From Zhengella sedimenti (GTDB lineage: Bacteria; Pseudomonadota; Alphaproteobacteria; Rhizobiales; Rhizobiaceae): a stretch of DNA of 64,000 nucleotides. Of this stretch, positions 8,357 to 17,935 are shown piece after piece (the stretch's first letter is position 1; every line of letters begins with the position of its first letter). The notes under the pieces were generated by a model. It was given only the letters and a program-made list of their open reading frames with translations, had not been told where the DNA came from and ran no database searches. The translations under genes were made by a program, and so were the position numbers. The stretch covers positions 62,001 to 126,000 of the forward strand of contig NZ_JBKFFP010000004.1 in assembly GCF_046506625.1 (NCBI RefSeq), written 5' to 3'.

Positions 8357-11300
8357 ATGGAAAGCCTGCGATTTTCCTGCCTTCGGCTCGTTCGTCTTCT
8401 GGCTTGTCTTTGGCTTTTTTCCGTTTCCATGTCGGTGGCCAGCATCGCGGATAGCGATCCTGGTTCATCCGGCCCTGCGTCTGCCGGACTGATGGACAAC
8501 GGCTTCGACGTGGCCCAGGCCCTGCTTCCCGAGCCGGAAGACGAACCGGATGATCGTTCTGGTGCCAGGGTAGATATCGAGGGCATGGCACGCGTTCTGA
8601 AGATGACGGACGCCCAGGTCCGCATCGCCCGCATGCTCCACGAGGTGCGGACGGGAGACCGGACGCCGGAGCAGTTCTTCAGGGGACTGGCTTCAGATGA
8701 CATGAAAGCGACCATGTTCGACGTGATGAAGGTCCGGTCGAAGCTGGTCGATCATCCGGAAAGCTGGTTCAAGGATCAGATCCTGGGTCCAACATACGAA
8801 GCCGGCGGGAGCCCCGTTGAGAGAAAACTGCTTCTCTGGCGCAGGACGGAGACCAAGGCTGCCATCAAGGAAGTTATCAACCGTTTCCGGAAGGCCGGCC
8901 GGGTGCCGGCCAACGACTTCAAGCTGATCATTTCACACATCGGCAAGTGGGCGAGCCAGGCGGATGTCTCACTGACCTTTACCGGCGATATCGATTTCAG
9001 CTTCGTATGCAATGATATCGATCTTGCCAAGGACATGAAGGCGGCTTTCGGAGAGATCATCTTCGAAAGGACCGGGCTGACGCCGACGGCGCTGGATTCC
9101 GTCGCCACGGCGCACGGGGCTGCGGGCCTGGAAGTCTATATCGGCGAACACGGGATGCAGTTTGCCGAAGAGCAGATGAAGATCAACGAGGTGGTCAATC
9201 TTGCAACCGGTGCGAGCCGGAAGGTCGAAGGGGATAATGCCGTGATGGAAATCGCCGGCATCCTGACTTCGGAACGCGCATTCGCCAGGGCGGCGGGTAT
9301 CGAGTTGCCGACGCCAAAGGTCAACAACGAGCCGGGGCTGTCGATGGAGATGGCCCGTCATTTCCAGCACGACATCGTCAAGCCGAAGCTTTTCGACACG
9401 ACCAATGCCGTCGTGAAGGCCGCAAAGTACCTTGACCGGAGCTACAAGGCGCTCGAGGCGGCCGGCGGTACGGCGGGGGATCCGAAACTGGCGAAATTCG
9501 CCGGCGAGATCACCACGCTTGCCAATGCAAAGCCGCAGACCGGGGCGACACGGGACAGCACGGTTCGTGCCATCTCCGACTATTTCGGCAGCCCGCCGCG
9601 AACGGTCTGGGATGCGAAATCGAAAAAGCTGGTGCTGACCATCGATACGAAGGCCATCGACGTTTTTCACGCCAAGGCCACGAAGGCGCTTTGGGCCACG
9701 GTCGTCCAGGGGTCCGATACGCAGACGAAAATGATGGACCAGCGCCTCCGCGACCTGCTCGAGCGGGATGCGAAAGGCGACCAGGAGGAAGCCGTCAAGG
9801 AGGAGATCGCCAAGCTCCGCCAGGACATGGTCGGCCTCGTCGACATGGTGGAAGCCGAGATACTCGCGATGAAGGGCGAGACGGTGCCGGTCGAGGTCTA
9901 CGTCAACAACGCCAAGGTCAAGGCAATGATTGAGTTGCTGGCCAAGCGTTTCGGCACACGGATTCTCAGTATCGAGGAACTCAAGGACAAGCGGTTCGTC
10001 GAGGAATGGCTCAAGGCCCAGGGCGACAATCCCAAAAAGACCGGGCTCGAACTGATCAAGAGCTACATCATGGAGCGGACGATCGACGCCGCGGCGCGGG
10101 GAGCGATGCAGGGGGTGGAGAAGGCGAACCTGTTGCTCGACTTCGTGGACGACCGGCTCCTGGGGTCGTTGCGGGGCGAGGGCGACTTCGCCGCGTTCGA
10201 AGCGGAGATGAAGAATATCCACCTCGCCGAGATCGATCCGAAAACACAAACGGACGCCTTGGGCATGCTGACCGCGCTCAAGGGCAAGGTCGCATCCAAG
10301 ATCCGGGAAACCAACATCCGCCTGAACGAACAGTTGCAGGCAACTTCGGCCCGGCGCCAAGGCATGAAGCTGATCATGGTCTACGGCCTGATCGATGAAA
10401 TGGTGGCGTATCGGGATGCCTGGAACGCCGAGGGATGGAAGGGATTTGCCACGGAGTGGGTGCGCCGCCGCGTGCCGCTCGGCTCGGCGATCGAGAGCTA
10501 CGTGATGGGCAATACGCTGCGGGCGGGATGGGATGCCATCACCACCATCGTGCCTCCGCTCGGGCTGCCAGAAGCCGCCTATGGCATGGCCGCGGCCGCT
10601 TATGACCGGCTGCAATCGACCTACTGGAACGAGCAACTCGAACTTTTCACCGACAGCCTTTATGAGACCGCCGTCTTTAAGCCCGAGTTCGAAGGCGCCG
10701 GCGACGAGCGCCGGATCGTCCGGTTTCGTCTCATCTCGACGACGTACGAGGGCAAGGAACTGAACCTGCGGGAGTTTGCGGAAAAACGGGAGGAAGAAGT
10801 CGCGGCCCTGCGCGACCAGGTCGCCAGGCACCGCATCGATCCGCGGGACTACCAGGACAGCCTGCACGGTTTTTCGGCATGGCTCGATGCCGACAAGGTG
10901 CTTAAGGCCAATCTCGAATCCACCGATCCCGTGCTGATGATGCTGGAAGACATGGCCAACCACGAAGCGACGGGGCCGAAACTGCTGGAGCGGATCGCGG
11001 AACAGCGGTTTGCCCGTTGGGAGGAGGTCAAGCTCGGCTACATCGTCAATCTGATCAAGCATCTGGAAGACCGGCGCCAGGCCGACCAGATTCTCCTGGA
11101 CGGGACCGAAATCGACCTGTTCGAGGAATTGCGCCGGATCGCGATCGAACTGGGGATCGAGCAGGCGGTCCGCGATGGCCTTCAGAACGAAGCGCAGTCC
11201 AGCATTGCCAGGAACATCTACACCTGGCTCTGGGACACCAAGCGGTCCACGCTTCTGCAAGCGCCCGTGCGAAGCGAAATGTCGAAGGCGGTGCAGATCG

Positions 11301-14300
11301 GCAAGAAATACCTCGAGGCCTACAAGAAGGTTCTCGTGCTGGCGCGACGCGCAACAGCAGAGCCGTCGGAAGGTGAGGAAAGAAAACTGCCGGCGGGGGC
11401 GGCGCGCGATATCGAGGGCCCCTACCTGACCTCGACGCTGTTTCTTTCGGGGAATGGCGAACCCGACCTGGCGCGGGCAAGGATGTGGTTCGATGCCATC
11501 GACCGGTCGCGGGAGCGCACCCGGGCAGCCCTGGTCGAAATCAAGCGCGGTTTCCTGCCCAACGCCAATCTCGACGAGACGGATGCAGATTACGTCAACC
11601 GGGCGTTTGGCCACGAAGTCTGGATTGGGCCCTACCAGAACGCGAGGCTGCGCGATCCGCGCTGGACAGCGCGCGGCGCCTGGCATCGCGACGAACGCGA
11701 CAAGGTCTACGACGAATATCGGCGCTGGCTGGAGCAGAAGGGGCCGGTGGAACTGACGGTGACGGCCGTCGACGCCGAAGACGCGAAAAAACGGCTCCAC
11801 GCGCTGACGATCTCGCTGGAGCCCACCGACGGGCTCGGTGACCCGGTCAGTGCCTTCGCGCTCGGCAATTCCGTGCGGGCTGGCGTTTCGATGGGCCGCT
11901 ACAGTCTCACGGTGTCCTCACCGGGTTATCTCGATGCGAAGAAGTCCGTGCTTCTGGGTCGCGGCCTGACACCAAAGCCACAGGAACATTTCGAGTTGAA
12001 ACCCGATCCGGCGATCAAGACGGAGGAGGGGAAACAGGACGACGGTACCAAGAATATCGAAACGCCGCCCGACGAGAAGGACAAGGGCAAGGAGGAAACG
12101 GGGGAAAAGAACAAGAAGACGGATGGCGAGAAGGTCACCGACCAGGGTGAACAGGACGATGGTGGCGACGGCAAGGAAGATACGGCCGTGACCGGCCCCG
12201 AGGACGGTGGCGTCACCGACGAAGAGGAGTCAAAACGCGACGAGCCCGAGACGCCGGCCGAAACGCCGGTCTTTACAGGCGCTTGCGGCGACGGGTCCGT
12301 GTCCACGCCAAAGGCGCCAACGGTCACCCAGCCGAAAACCGGCTACCCGCCCGTGGCCAAGGCGCTGAGCCCGAGGCAGCAATGCATGGCCGGAAAGCCC
12401 AGGGGATCGGAAATTCCATGCCTCGACGGTGAGGACCAGCACTGGTACGAAGGCAAGTGGACCTGCTGCGACATGCTCGATGACCGGGTCACCGGCGTCG
12501 AGGTGATCGAAAGCCGCAAGATCGAGGGCGAGCTCCCGCCGCCGCCGCAGGATGACACCCTCTCCGCCTCGATCGAAGCGCCGACCCTGGACCTCGAACC
12601 CGGGCAGACCATCCGGCTCTCGGCGAAGGTCACCGGCGGGTCCGATCCCTGCACGATGCAATGGAAGGGCCCGGTTTCCGGCGCCAGCAAGACTGTCGAC
12701 CTGACAGCTCCGGACACCCCGGGCGATATTCCTGTCGAGTTCCATGTTTCCGATGCCGACGGCCGGACCGCCATGGCCAGGAAAATCTTCAAGGTCGGCG
12801 GGTTGACGCTCTTCCTCTCGGCAACGCCGGGCCCACCGGTTCGGGTCGCCGTCGGCGATTGGGTCGACCTGTCTGTCACCCTGGAAAAGGCCGGGAAGTC
12901 CGTTGCGCCCCGGGACTACACGCTGCGCTGGGAACCATCGACCGAGGTCGAGTTCGCCAATGCCGAGGGGCCAGGCGTTGTCACCAACCGTGTCCAGTTC
13001 AAGAAAACCGGACGCCACCTTGTGTGGGTGGTGGCGCTGGCGAGACGCGACGGCGCCCTGTCGACGGTGGCGGAGTCCAACCAGGTCGCGATCGATGTCG
13101 TCGAGCCGTCGGTCGCTCTGACCGTCCTGCCGCAGGCGCCCTACATCGGCGAGGAGGTTCGCATCACGGCACAGGAACGGCCGGTGCTGGACGACAAGGA
13201 CGCTTCCTACTGGTGGGAATTTTCCGGCGACGCCTATGCCGCCGGAGCCACCGCCGACCAGCGGGTCTTCAGCTTCAAGCCCCGGAGCACGGCACCGGTG
13301 GTGGTCACGGCGCACCTGAAAGGCAGGGCGGACGGGAACGAACTCGCGTCCGAATCCGTGACGGTCACGGCGCAACCCTACAGCGTTTCGGTGGTCAACC
13401 TCGGTCCTGCCTGGGGTGGGGACACGACGCGGACGAAGGTCTGGAAACCCGGCGAAGGCACCGCGACCCTGGAACAGGGAATCTCCACCTTCGAAGACGT
13501 GCGCCTGCGTGCCGACATCATGCCCGTTCCGAAGGATACGGTGCTGCGCTATGTCTGGTCGGTCGACGAGGCGTCGACCCTCTCGGGAAACGGGGCGACC
13601 CGAGAAACCCGGGTCCAGAGGTTGTCTGCCGGATCGATCGATGCGAGGGTGGAAATCCGCAACGCCGACAACGTGGTGCTCGGCACGGGAACCATTTCGG
13701 TGCCGGTCACGGCTCCGACCGATGATTCCATGACCGACAAGACCAGGGCGGACGAACTCACGTCGCTGATCACCCAGGCTCGCCAGCAATGGGCGGCCGG
13801 CGAAGTGGATCGCGCCTGCGACAGGGCCCGGAAAGCCGCGGCCACGGACGGGACGTCCCGTGAGGCCGCGTCGCTTGTCTCGTCCTATTGCGAGGGCGCG
13901 CGCACCATTTCCGGGGCGGTGGCCGCAGCAGACCGGGCGCTTTCCGGCCTGGATATCGCCTCGGCACGAACATGGCTTGCCGCCGGTGAGACCGTGAACC
14001 GGAAGGCGAAGGCGCTCGAGGACCTGGCGAAGCGGATCGCGGAGGCCGAGTCGCGGCGAGATGCCGTCCCGGAGCTCATCGGGGAGGCCAGCCAAGCGTT
14101 GGCAAACGGCGATATCGACGGGGCACGAAAGGCCGTCGAGGAGGCCCTCGCGATCAACCCGAATGATCCCGAGGCAAATGCCCTGAAACAGCAGGTCGAA
14201 ACCGAGGCCGCGGCGCTTGCCGCGCGGAAAGCGGCTTGCGAACAGCGGCTGGCGGTCATTGCCCAGGGGGCGCGGCAGATCAGTGCAAGGGACTGGGCAT

Positions 14301-16417
14301 CGGCGGTGGAGATGCTCGACAGGGGGCTTGCCGATTTCCGCACCGTGTGTCCGGACGACCAGTACGACGCGGTCTATGACAAGGCCATGGCGCTCAAGCA
14401 GAGGGCGGCCGGGGAAGTGGCGCGCAAGGCGGCCTGCGACCGGCGCTTGGGGCTCATCGCCACGGGCGCGCAGCAGTGCCAGAAGCAGAACTGGAGCGAA
14501 TGCCAGTCAGCGCTGGAGACGGCGCTGCAAGGTATCGAAGCGGATTGCCCGCCGGACGCCGGCGCCGTCATCAACCGGGCAAAATCGATGCTCGCCACTG
14601 CCCAGGACCGGCAGAAGCGTTGCAACGAGCGTCTGGACCTCATTGAAAGCGGCATGAATGATTGTCGCCGCGGCGAGCTCGCGAGTTGCCGGGCATCGAT
14701 CGAAAAGGCCGCGGACGGTGCAGAGGCCGATTGCGATCAACAAGGCATGATCGCAATCGGCCGGGCCAGGGACCATCTCGCTCAACTCGGCCCTGTTCCC
14801 GATGAAAACAGCAAGCCCGATGACGTACTCGACGTCATCGGCCGGGAAACGATCGGCAACTATGAGATCGTGTACACTGGTGGAGGCTTGACCTGGGCTG
14901 AGGCGGAAAGCGCTGCCCGGGCAGCCGGCGGCCACCTGCTCGTGATCAACTCCGCGCAGGAGAACGAACATTTTCTCGATCTGGTCAGAGAGAAATCCGA
15001 ACTCTGGTTCATTGATGAGGCGGGCAATACCCAGGGACCATGGCTCGGCGGATATCAGCCGGAAGGTTCCAGTGAGCCCGGCGGCGGCTGGCGCTGGGTC
15101 ACCGGCGAAGCTTTCGATTACACGAACTGGACACCCGGAGAGCCGAACAATGTCGGTGGCGCGGAGAATTGCGCACAGTTTTTCGGACGCGGTCGCGACA
15201 ATCGCAACGTGACCTGGAATGACGTCGGCTGCGAGTCGAGATCGGTGCGCGCCTACATCATCGAGTTTCCGGCCAGCGATGCTCCCGATGCCAAGGCAGC
15301 CTGCGACCGGCGCATGGCGCTCATCGCCACGGGCGCGCAGCAGTGCCAGAAGCAGAACTGGAGCGAATGCCAGTCAATGCTGGAGACGGCGCTGCAAGGC
15401 ATCGAAGCGGATTGCCCGCCGGACGCCGGCTCCGTCATCGACCGGGCAAGATCAATGCTCGCCACTGCCCAGGATAGGCAGAAGACCGAATCGGACCATG
15501 CGCCGGAGCCGCCGGCAACCCCGGACCTGCCAACCGTGCCAGATCAGCCGAAAGTACCCGATCAGCCGGTCACGCCGGTGACGCGTGATTCATGGGTTCT
15601 CGTCGAGAGCAAGGCATTCAAGCAGCCGACGACCAGGGAGACGAACATCAACATCGAGATGCCCCTTGTCGCCAACCGGGCCATGCTCGCCACCCGGGAC
15701 ATCTGGGGTGGCAATAACAATGACTACGTGGGTGAATGCCGATGGACTTCGCCGGACCCGCGCCTGGTACCGGGGCAGGTCTACAGCTTTACCGCGGACG
15801 TGGTGGCACATGGTGTCGCCCGCGACCGGTACAAGCACCTGGACTACGAGAATGCGCAACTCGCGCACGGGTTCAGCGTCTTCAACAAGGAGGGCAAGTG
15901 GACTGGCGGCTATTCGATCGGGAACTGCGTGGCATCCATTGGTGCGCAGACTTACGACGCCAAGAACACATGCCAAACCAATGACTGGAGCCCGCCAGAA
16001 GGGCAACCGGGAGACCGGCTGGTCTTCGACGTCACCTGCTCCGCACGCGCCGGGAGTTCCGGCTATCATTTCACCTATGAATGGCAAGCGGCTGGCGCGC
16101 AAACGGGCGAGGCGGCCAGCGACGCCGCGGCCGGTTGCGCGGGACTGCCGGGTGAGTGGAACTGGTTCATCAACGGTATCGTGACGATCCGGCCCGACCA
16201 TACGCACCAGCAGGGCGATATCGGCGGGACATGGTCCTGTACGGGGACGACGGTGCGCATGGAGTGGAACCACGGCTACGTGGACGAACTGGAACTGTCC
16301 GCCGACGGGATGCACCTCAGTGGCAAGGGCTGGCCGAAGTCGAACCCGAACGGCACCTACCCGGTGAGCGGCGACCGCCGGAACGTCGAGACCGGGACAA
16401 AGCCAGGCGGAGGATGA
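8357..16417 (+). CDS. Giant secreted multidomain protein with Ig-like, TPR-like and C-type lectin-like domains
   Basis: 2686 residues, start ATG 8357 behind a weak GGTGA. Signal peptide at about 1-31. Residues 32-1125 are mostly helical and unknown, with a TGDIDFSFVCND segment at about 209-220. A PEGA-like beta module (about 1129-1215) is followed by a Lys/Glu/Asp-rich linker (about 1215-1300), a Cys-containing stretch (about 1306-1375) and two or three Ig/PKD-like beta domains (about 1400-1790). TPR-like helices follow (about 1795-2150). A full C-type lectin-like domain (about 2165-2306: WLGGYQ, GEPNN, WND, paired Cys) is flanked by two copies of a Cys-rich helical repeat (about 2024-2087 and 2313-2376). 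The C-terminus (about 2405-2686) is beta-rich and unknown. No transmembrane helix or sorting signal is apparent after the signal peptide. Function unknown; probably envelope or surface binding. Its stop is 4 bp from the next start. Confidence 0.85.
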   Translation: MESLRFSCLRLVRLLACLWLFSVSMSVASIADSDPGSSGPASAGLMDNGFDVAQALLPEPEDEPDDRSGARVDIEGMARVLKMTDAQVRIARMLHEVRTGDRTPEQFFRGLASDDMKATMFDVMKVRSKLVDHPESWFKDQILGPTYEAGGSPVERKLLLWRRTETKAAIKEVINRFRKAGRVPANDFKLIISHIGKWASQADVSLTFTGDIDFSFVCNDIDLAKDMKAAFGEIIFERTGLTPTALDSVATAHGAAGLEVYIGEHGMQFAEEQMKINEVVNLATGASRKVEGDNAVMEIAGILTSERAFARAAGIELPTPKVNNEPGLSMEMARHFQHDIVKPKLFDTTNAVVKAAKYLDRSYKALEAAGGTAGDPKLAKFAGEITTLANAKPQTGATRDSTVRAISDYFGSPPRTVWDAKSKKLVLTIDTKAIDVFHAKATKALWATVVQGSDTQTKMMDQRLRDLLERDAKGDQEEAVKEEIAKLRQDMVGLVDMVEAEILAMKGETVPVEVYVNNAKVKAMIELLAKRFGTRILSIEELKDKRFVEEWLKAQGDNPKKTGLELIKSYIMERTIDAAARGAMQGVEKANLLLDFVDDRLLGSLRGEGDFAAFEAEMKNIHLAEIDPKTQTDALGMLTALKGKVASKIRETNIRLNEQLQATSARRQGMKLIMVYGLIDEMVAYRDAWNAEGWKGFATEWVRRRVPLGSAIESYVMGNTLRAGWDAITTIVPPLGLPEAAYGMAAAAYDRLQSTYWNEQLELFTDSLYETAVFKPEFEGAGDERRIVRFRLISTTYEGKELNLREFAEKREEEVAALRDQVARHRIDPRDYQDSLHGFSAWLDADKVLKANLESTDPVLMMLEDMANHEATGPKLLERIAEQRFARWEEVKLGYIVNLIKHLEDRRQADQILLDGTEIDLFEELRRIAIELGIEQAVRDGLQNEAQSSIARNIYTWLWDTKRSTLLQAPVRSEMSKAVQIGKKYLEAYKKVLVLARRATAEPSEGEERKLPAGAARDIEGPYLTSTLFLSGNGEPDLARARMWFDAIDRSRERTRAALVEIKRGFLPNANLDETDADYVNRAFGHEVWIGPYQNARLRDPRWTARGAWHRDERDKVYDEYRRWLEQKGPVELTVTAVDAEDAKKRLHALTISLEPTDGLGDPVSAFALGNSVRAGVSMGRYSLTVSSPGYLDAKKSVLLGRGLTPKPQEHFELKPDPAIKTEEGKQDDGTKNIETPPDEKDKGKEETGEKNKKTDGEKVTDQGEQDDGGDGKEDTAVTGPEDGGVTDEEESKRDEPETPAETPVFTGACGDGSVSTPKAPTVTQPKTGYPPVAKALSPRQQCMAGKPRGSEIPCLDGEDQHWYEGKWTCCDMLDDRVTGVEVIESRKIEGELPPPPQDDTLSASIEAPTLDLEPGQTIRLSAKVTGGSDPCTMQWKGPVSGASKTVDLTAPDTPGDIPVEFHVSDADGRTAMARKIFKVGGLTLFLSATPGPPVRVAVGDWVDLSVTLEKAGKSVAPRDYTLRWEPSTEVEFANAEGPGVVTNRVQFKKTGRHLVWVVALARRDGALSTVAESNQVAIDVVEPSVALTVLPQAPYIGEEVRITAQERPVLDDKDASYWWEFSGDAYAAGATADQRVFSFKPRSTAPVVVTAHLKGRADGNELASESVTVTAQPYSVSVVNLGPAWGGDTTRTKVWKPGEGTATLEQGISTFEDVRLRADIMPVPKDTVLRYVWSVDEASTLSGNGATRETRVQRLSAGSIDARVEIRNADNVVLGTGTISVPVTAPTDDSMTDKTRADELTSLITQARQQWAAGEVDRACDRARKAAATDGTSREAASLVSSYCEGARTISGAVAAADRALSGLDIASARTWLAAGETVNRKAKALEDLAKRIAEAESRRDAVPELIGEASQALANGDIDGARKAVEEALAINPNDPEANALKQQVETEAAALAARKAACEQRLAVIAQGARQISARDWASAVEMLDRGLADFRTVCPDDQYDAVYDKAMALKQRAAGEVARKAACDRRLGLIATGAQQCQKQNWSECQSALETALQGIEADCPPDAGAVINRAKSMLATAQDRQKRCNERLDLIESGMNDCRRGELASCRASIEKAADGAEADCDQQGMIAIGRARDHLAQLGPVPDENSKPDDVLDVIGRETIGNYEIVYTGGGLTWAEAESAARAAGGHLLVINSAQENEHFLDLVREKSELWFIDEAGNTQGPWLGGYQPEGSSEPGGGWRWVTGEAFDYTNWTPGEPNNVGGAENCAQFFGRGRDNRNVTWNDVGCESRSVRAYIIEFPASDAPDAKAACDRRMALIATGAQQCQKQNWSECQSMLETALQGIEADCPPDAGSVIDRARSMLATAQDRQKTESDHAPEPPATPDLPTVPDQPKVPDQPVTPVTRDSWVLVESKAFKQPTTRETNINIEMPLVANRAMLATRDIWGGNNNDYVGECRWTSPDPRLVPGQVYSFTADVVAHGVARDRYKHLDYENAQLAHGFSVFNKEGKWTGGYSIGNCVASIGAQTYDAKNTCQTNDWSPPEGQPGDRLVFDVTCSARAGSSGYHFTYEWQAAGAQTGEAASDAAAGCAGLPGEWNWFINGIVTIRPDHTHQQGDIGGTWSCTGTTVRMEWNHGYVDELELSADGMHLSGKGWPKSNPNGTYPVSGDRRNVETGTKPGGG
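14426..14617 (+). repeat. Intragenic direct repeat, copy A
   Basis: 192 bp, in frame, encoding a Cys-rich helical unit (CDRRLGLIATGAQQCQKQNW and on to DRQK). It matches copy B at 15293-15484 with about 12 differences by eye, at an offset of 867 bp (289 codons). Confidence 0.95.
15293..15484 (+). repeat. Intragenic direct repeat, copy B
   Basis: Second copy of the 192-bp unit at 14426-14617. The DNA between the copies encodes one further Cys-rich helical segment and the whole C-type lectin-like domain. The high identity suggests a recent tandem duplication or homologous exchange. Confidence 0.95.
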
Positions 16418-16421
16418 AACC

Positions 16422-17495
16422 ATGCCGAGCCAGAAAATCGTTTTCGCACTTTCATGCCTGCTCTTGGCCATGCCAGGCTTCGCGCATGCCGGGGACCCCT
16501 TGCAGGATGCGCTTGATGCCCTGAAGAAGGCGGAAGAGACGGTATCCGGGACGACTGCCGGCCAGGCGCCAAAGCCGGAAGAGCCATCACGGGCGGTGAA
16601 GCAGGGACCCGCCGACGGCGAAGAGACGGGACAACCGGCGGATGCGGCGCCGAAGCCGGACGGGTCCCAGGCGGAGATCGTCTTCTGGCAATCGATTGCC
16701 GCGTCGCGGAACGCTGCCGATTTCGAGGCCTATCTCGCCCGCTGGCCGGATGGCACGTTTGCAGCGCTGGCCCACAACCGGCTAGAAGCGCTGGCAACGG
16801 ACCAGAGCCCGGCTTTGGAAGATCACTTACCCTCGGACGAGCCGCCGCCGGTTGCCGAGCATGAGCCGGCCGAGCCGGACAAGGACGCCGAACTGAACCG
16901 GCTCGTTGAGGAGATGGAGAGCAATTTCTTCGGTCGCGACCGGCCTGTCGACTATGCGCGTTCCTACGAGATCGCCCTGCAATGCGCGCCGATGGGTCAT
17001 CCCAAGTGCATGTTCCGCCTGGGGCGGCTGCTTGAGACCGGGCGCGGCGTCCGTACGGATCCTGTTGCCGCAACGGACTGGTACAAGAAGGCTGCCGAGG
17101 CCGGCGAGCCTTACGCGATGTTCAACCTCGGCAACCAGTACTTCACCGGAACCATCGTGCCGAAGGATCTTACCCGCGCCTATTCGCTCTACGAACGGGC
17201 GTACCAGTTGAACCTGACCGAGGCGGGGTACGGCCTGGCGATGGTGCTTGTCGACAAGGCCTATCGCGGACGGCGCGATCCGGACCTGGCTGCGGATTTC
17301 ATGCTGACGGCCATACAGCATGGGTTCGACCACGCGCGCCGCGTCATGATCGACAAGGGGCAGACGTGGCCGCGCGATTTCCGCATGGCGTTGCAACGGA
17401 GCCTGCGACGGGACGGGTTCTACCAGGGTGCGATCGACGGGGATTTCGGGCCGGGTACGAAGGGGGCCATCGAGCGCGCGTTCAAGACCATGTGA
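16422..17495 (+). CDS. Secreted Sel1-repeat protein with peptidoglycan-binding-like C-terminus
   Basis: 357 residues. Signal peptide MPSQKIVFALSCLLLAMPGFAHA. A motif at about 85-124 (VFWQSIAASRNAADFEAYL.RWPDGTFA) is common in alphaproteobacterial caspase- or Sel1-associated proteins. Sel1 (TPR-like) repeats lie at about 186-310 (MFRLGRLLETGRGV, AMFNLGNQYFTG). Residues about 318-354 resemble a peptidoglycan-binding domain 1 (LRRDGFYQGAIDGDFGPGTKGAI). The Shine-Dalgarno GGAGGA overlaps the stop of the giant gene, and only 4 bp separate the two, so the pair is translationally coupled. A periplasmic scaffold or partner of the giant protein is the natural inference; no biochemical role is known. 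Confidence 0.85.
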   Translation: MPSQKIVFALSCLLLAMPGFAHAGDPLQDALDALKKAEETVSGTTAGQAPKPEEPSRAVKQGPADGEETGQPADAAPKPDGSQAEIVFWQSIAASRNAADFEAYLARWPDGTFAALAHNRLEALATDQSPALEDHLPSDEPPPVAEHEPAEPDKDAELNRLVEEMESNFFGRDRPVDYARSYEIALQCAPMGHPKCMFRLGRLLETGRGVRTDPVAATDWYKKAAEAGEPYAMFNLGNQYFTGTIVPKDLTRAYSLYERAYQLNLTEAGYGLAMVLVDKAYRGRRDPDLAADFMLTAIQHGFDHARRVMIDKGQTWPRDFRMALQRSLRRDGFYQGAIDGDFGPGTKGAIERAFKTM

Positions 17496-17620
17496 GCCTC
17501 GCTGCACGTCGCTGGTTTCGCGCCCAACCCAGACTGGAGAAGTGACAACCACTTCCGTCGTCCAGTCCGCACACTTAAGCGACAGGGCCGGTGCGGTGCG
17601 GCGTGTGGGTAAAAGAAAAC

Positions 17621-17841
17621 GTCGATGGCGGCGATGTGCTCGGCGTTCGCATCAAGGCGCGAGCCACGACGCCGGCCTTTCTTCGCCGGAGTCAACCGAC
17701 CCTGCCGCGCACTCGCAATCCGGGCGATGGCTGTTGAAACGCCAATCCCAAACCGGGCCGCTGCCGAGTGCGCAGACATGCCGGCCCGTGACACAGCCAG
17801 AACGCGGCTGCGCAGATCACCTTGCTGAAAGCGCGGGTCAT
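17621..17841 (-). pseudogene. IS630-family transposase remnant (N-terminal part, frameshifted)
   Basis: On the minus strand the ATG at 17841 opens MTRAFSK. The frame then shifts near 17820 and continues as DLRSRVLAVSRAGMSAHSAA, then ARFGIGVSTAIARI and on to RLDANAEHIAAID. This is the helix-turn-helix N-terminus of IS630-type transposases. Homology stops at about 17621 and the DDE catalytic part is missing. The leader from 17842 to about 17935 looks like the left end of the element and abuts the stop codon of the neighbouring gene at a TAG/CTAG. The 125 bp between 17496 and 17620 hold no gene. Confidence 0.75.
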
Positions 17842-17935
17842 GTTGCCTCCGACCAAATCACCTGTGGGAGCCATGGGATCAGAAGTCACTGGCAAAAGGA
17901 ATCCTCAAACCGGATCCGTGTTCAACGGACGTGCT

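Noticed and set aside
8969..11800. A 943-codon open frame antisense to the giant gene
   Set aside because: It is a mirror of codon bias in GC-rich DNA; composition is Arg/His/Asp-rich without domains, and the plus strand carries a signal peptide and recognisable domains.
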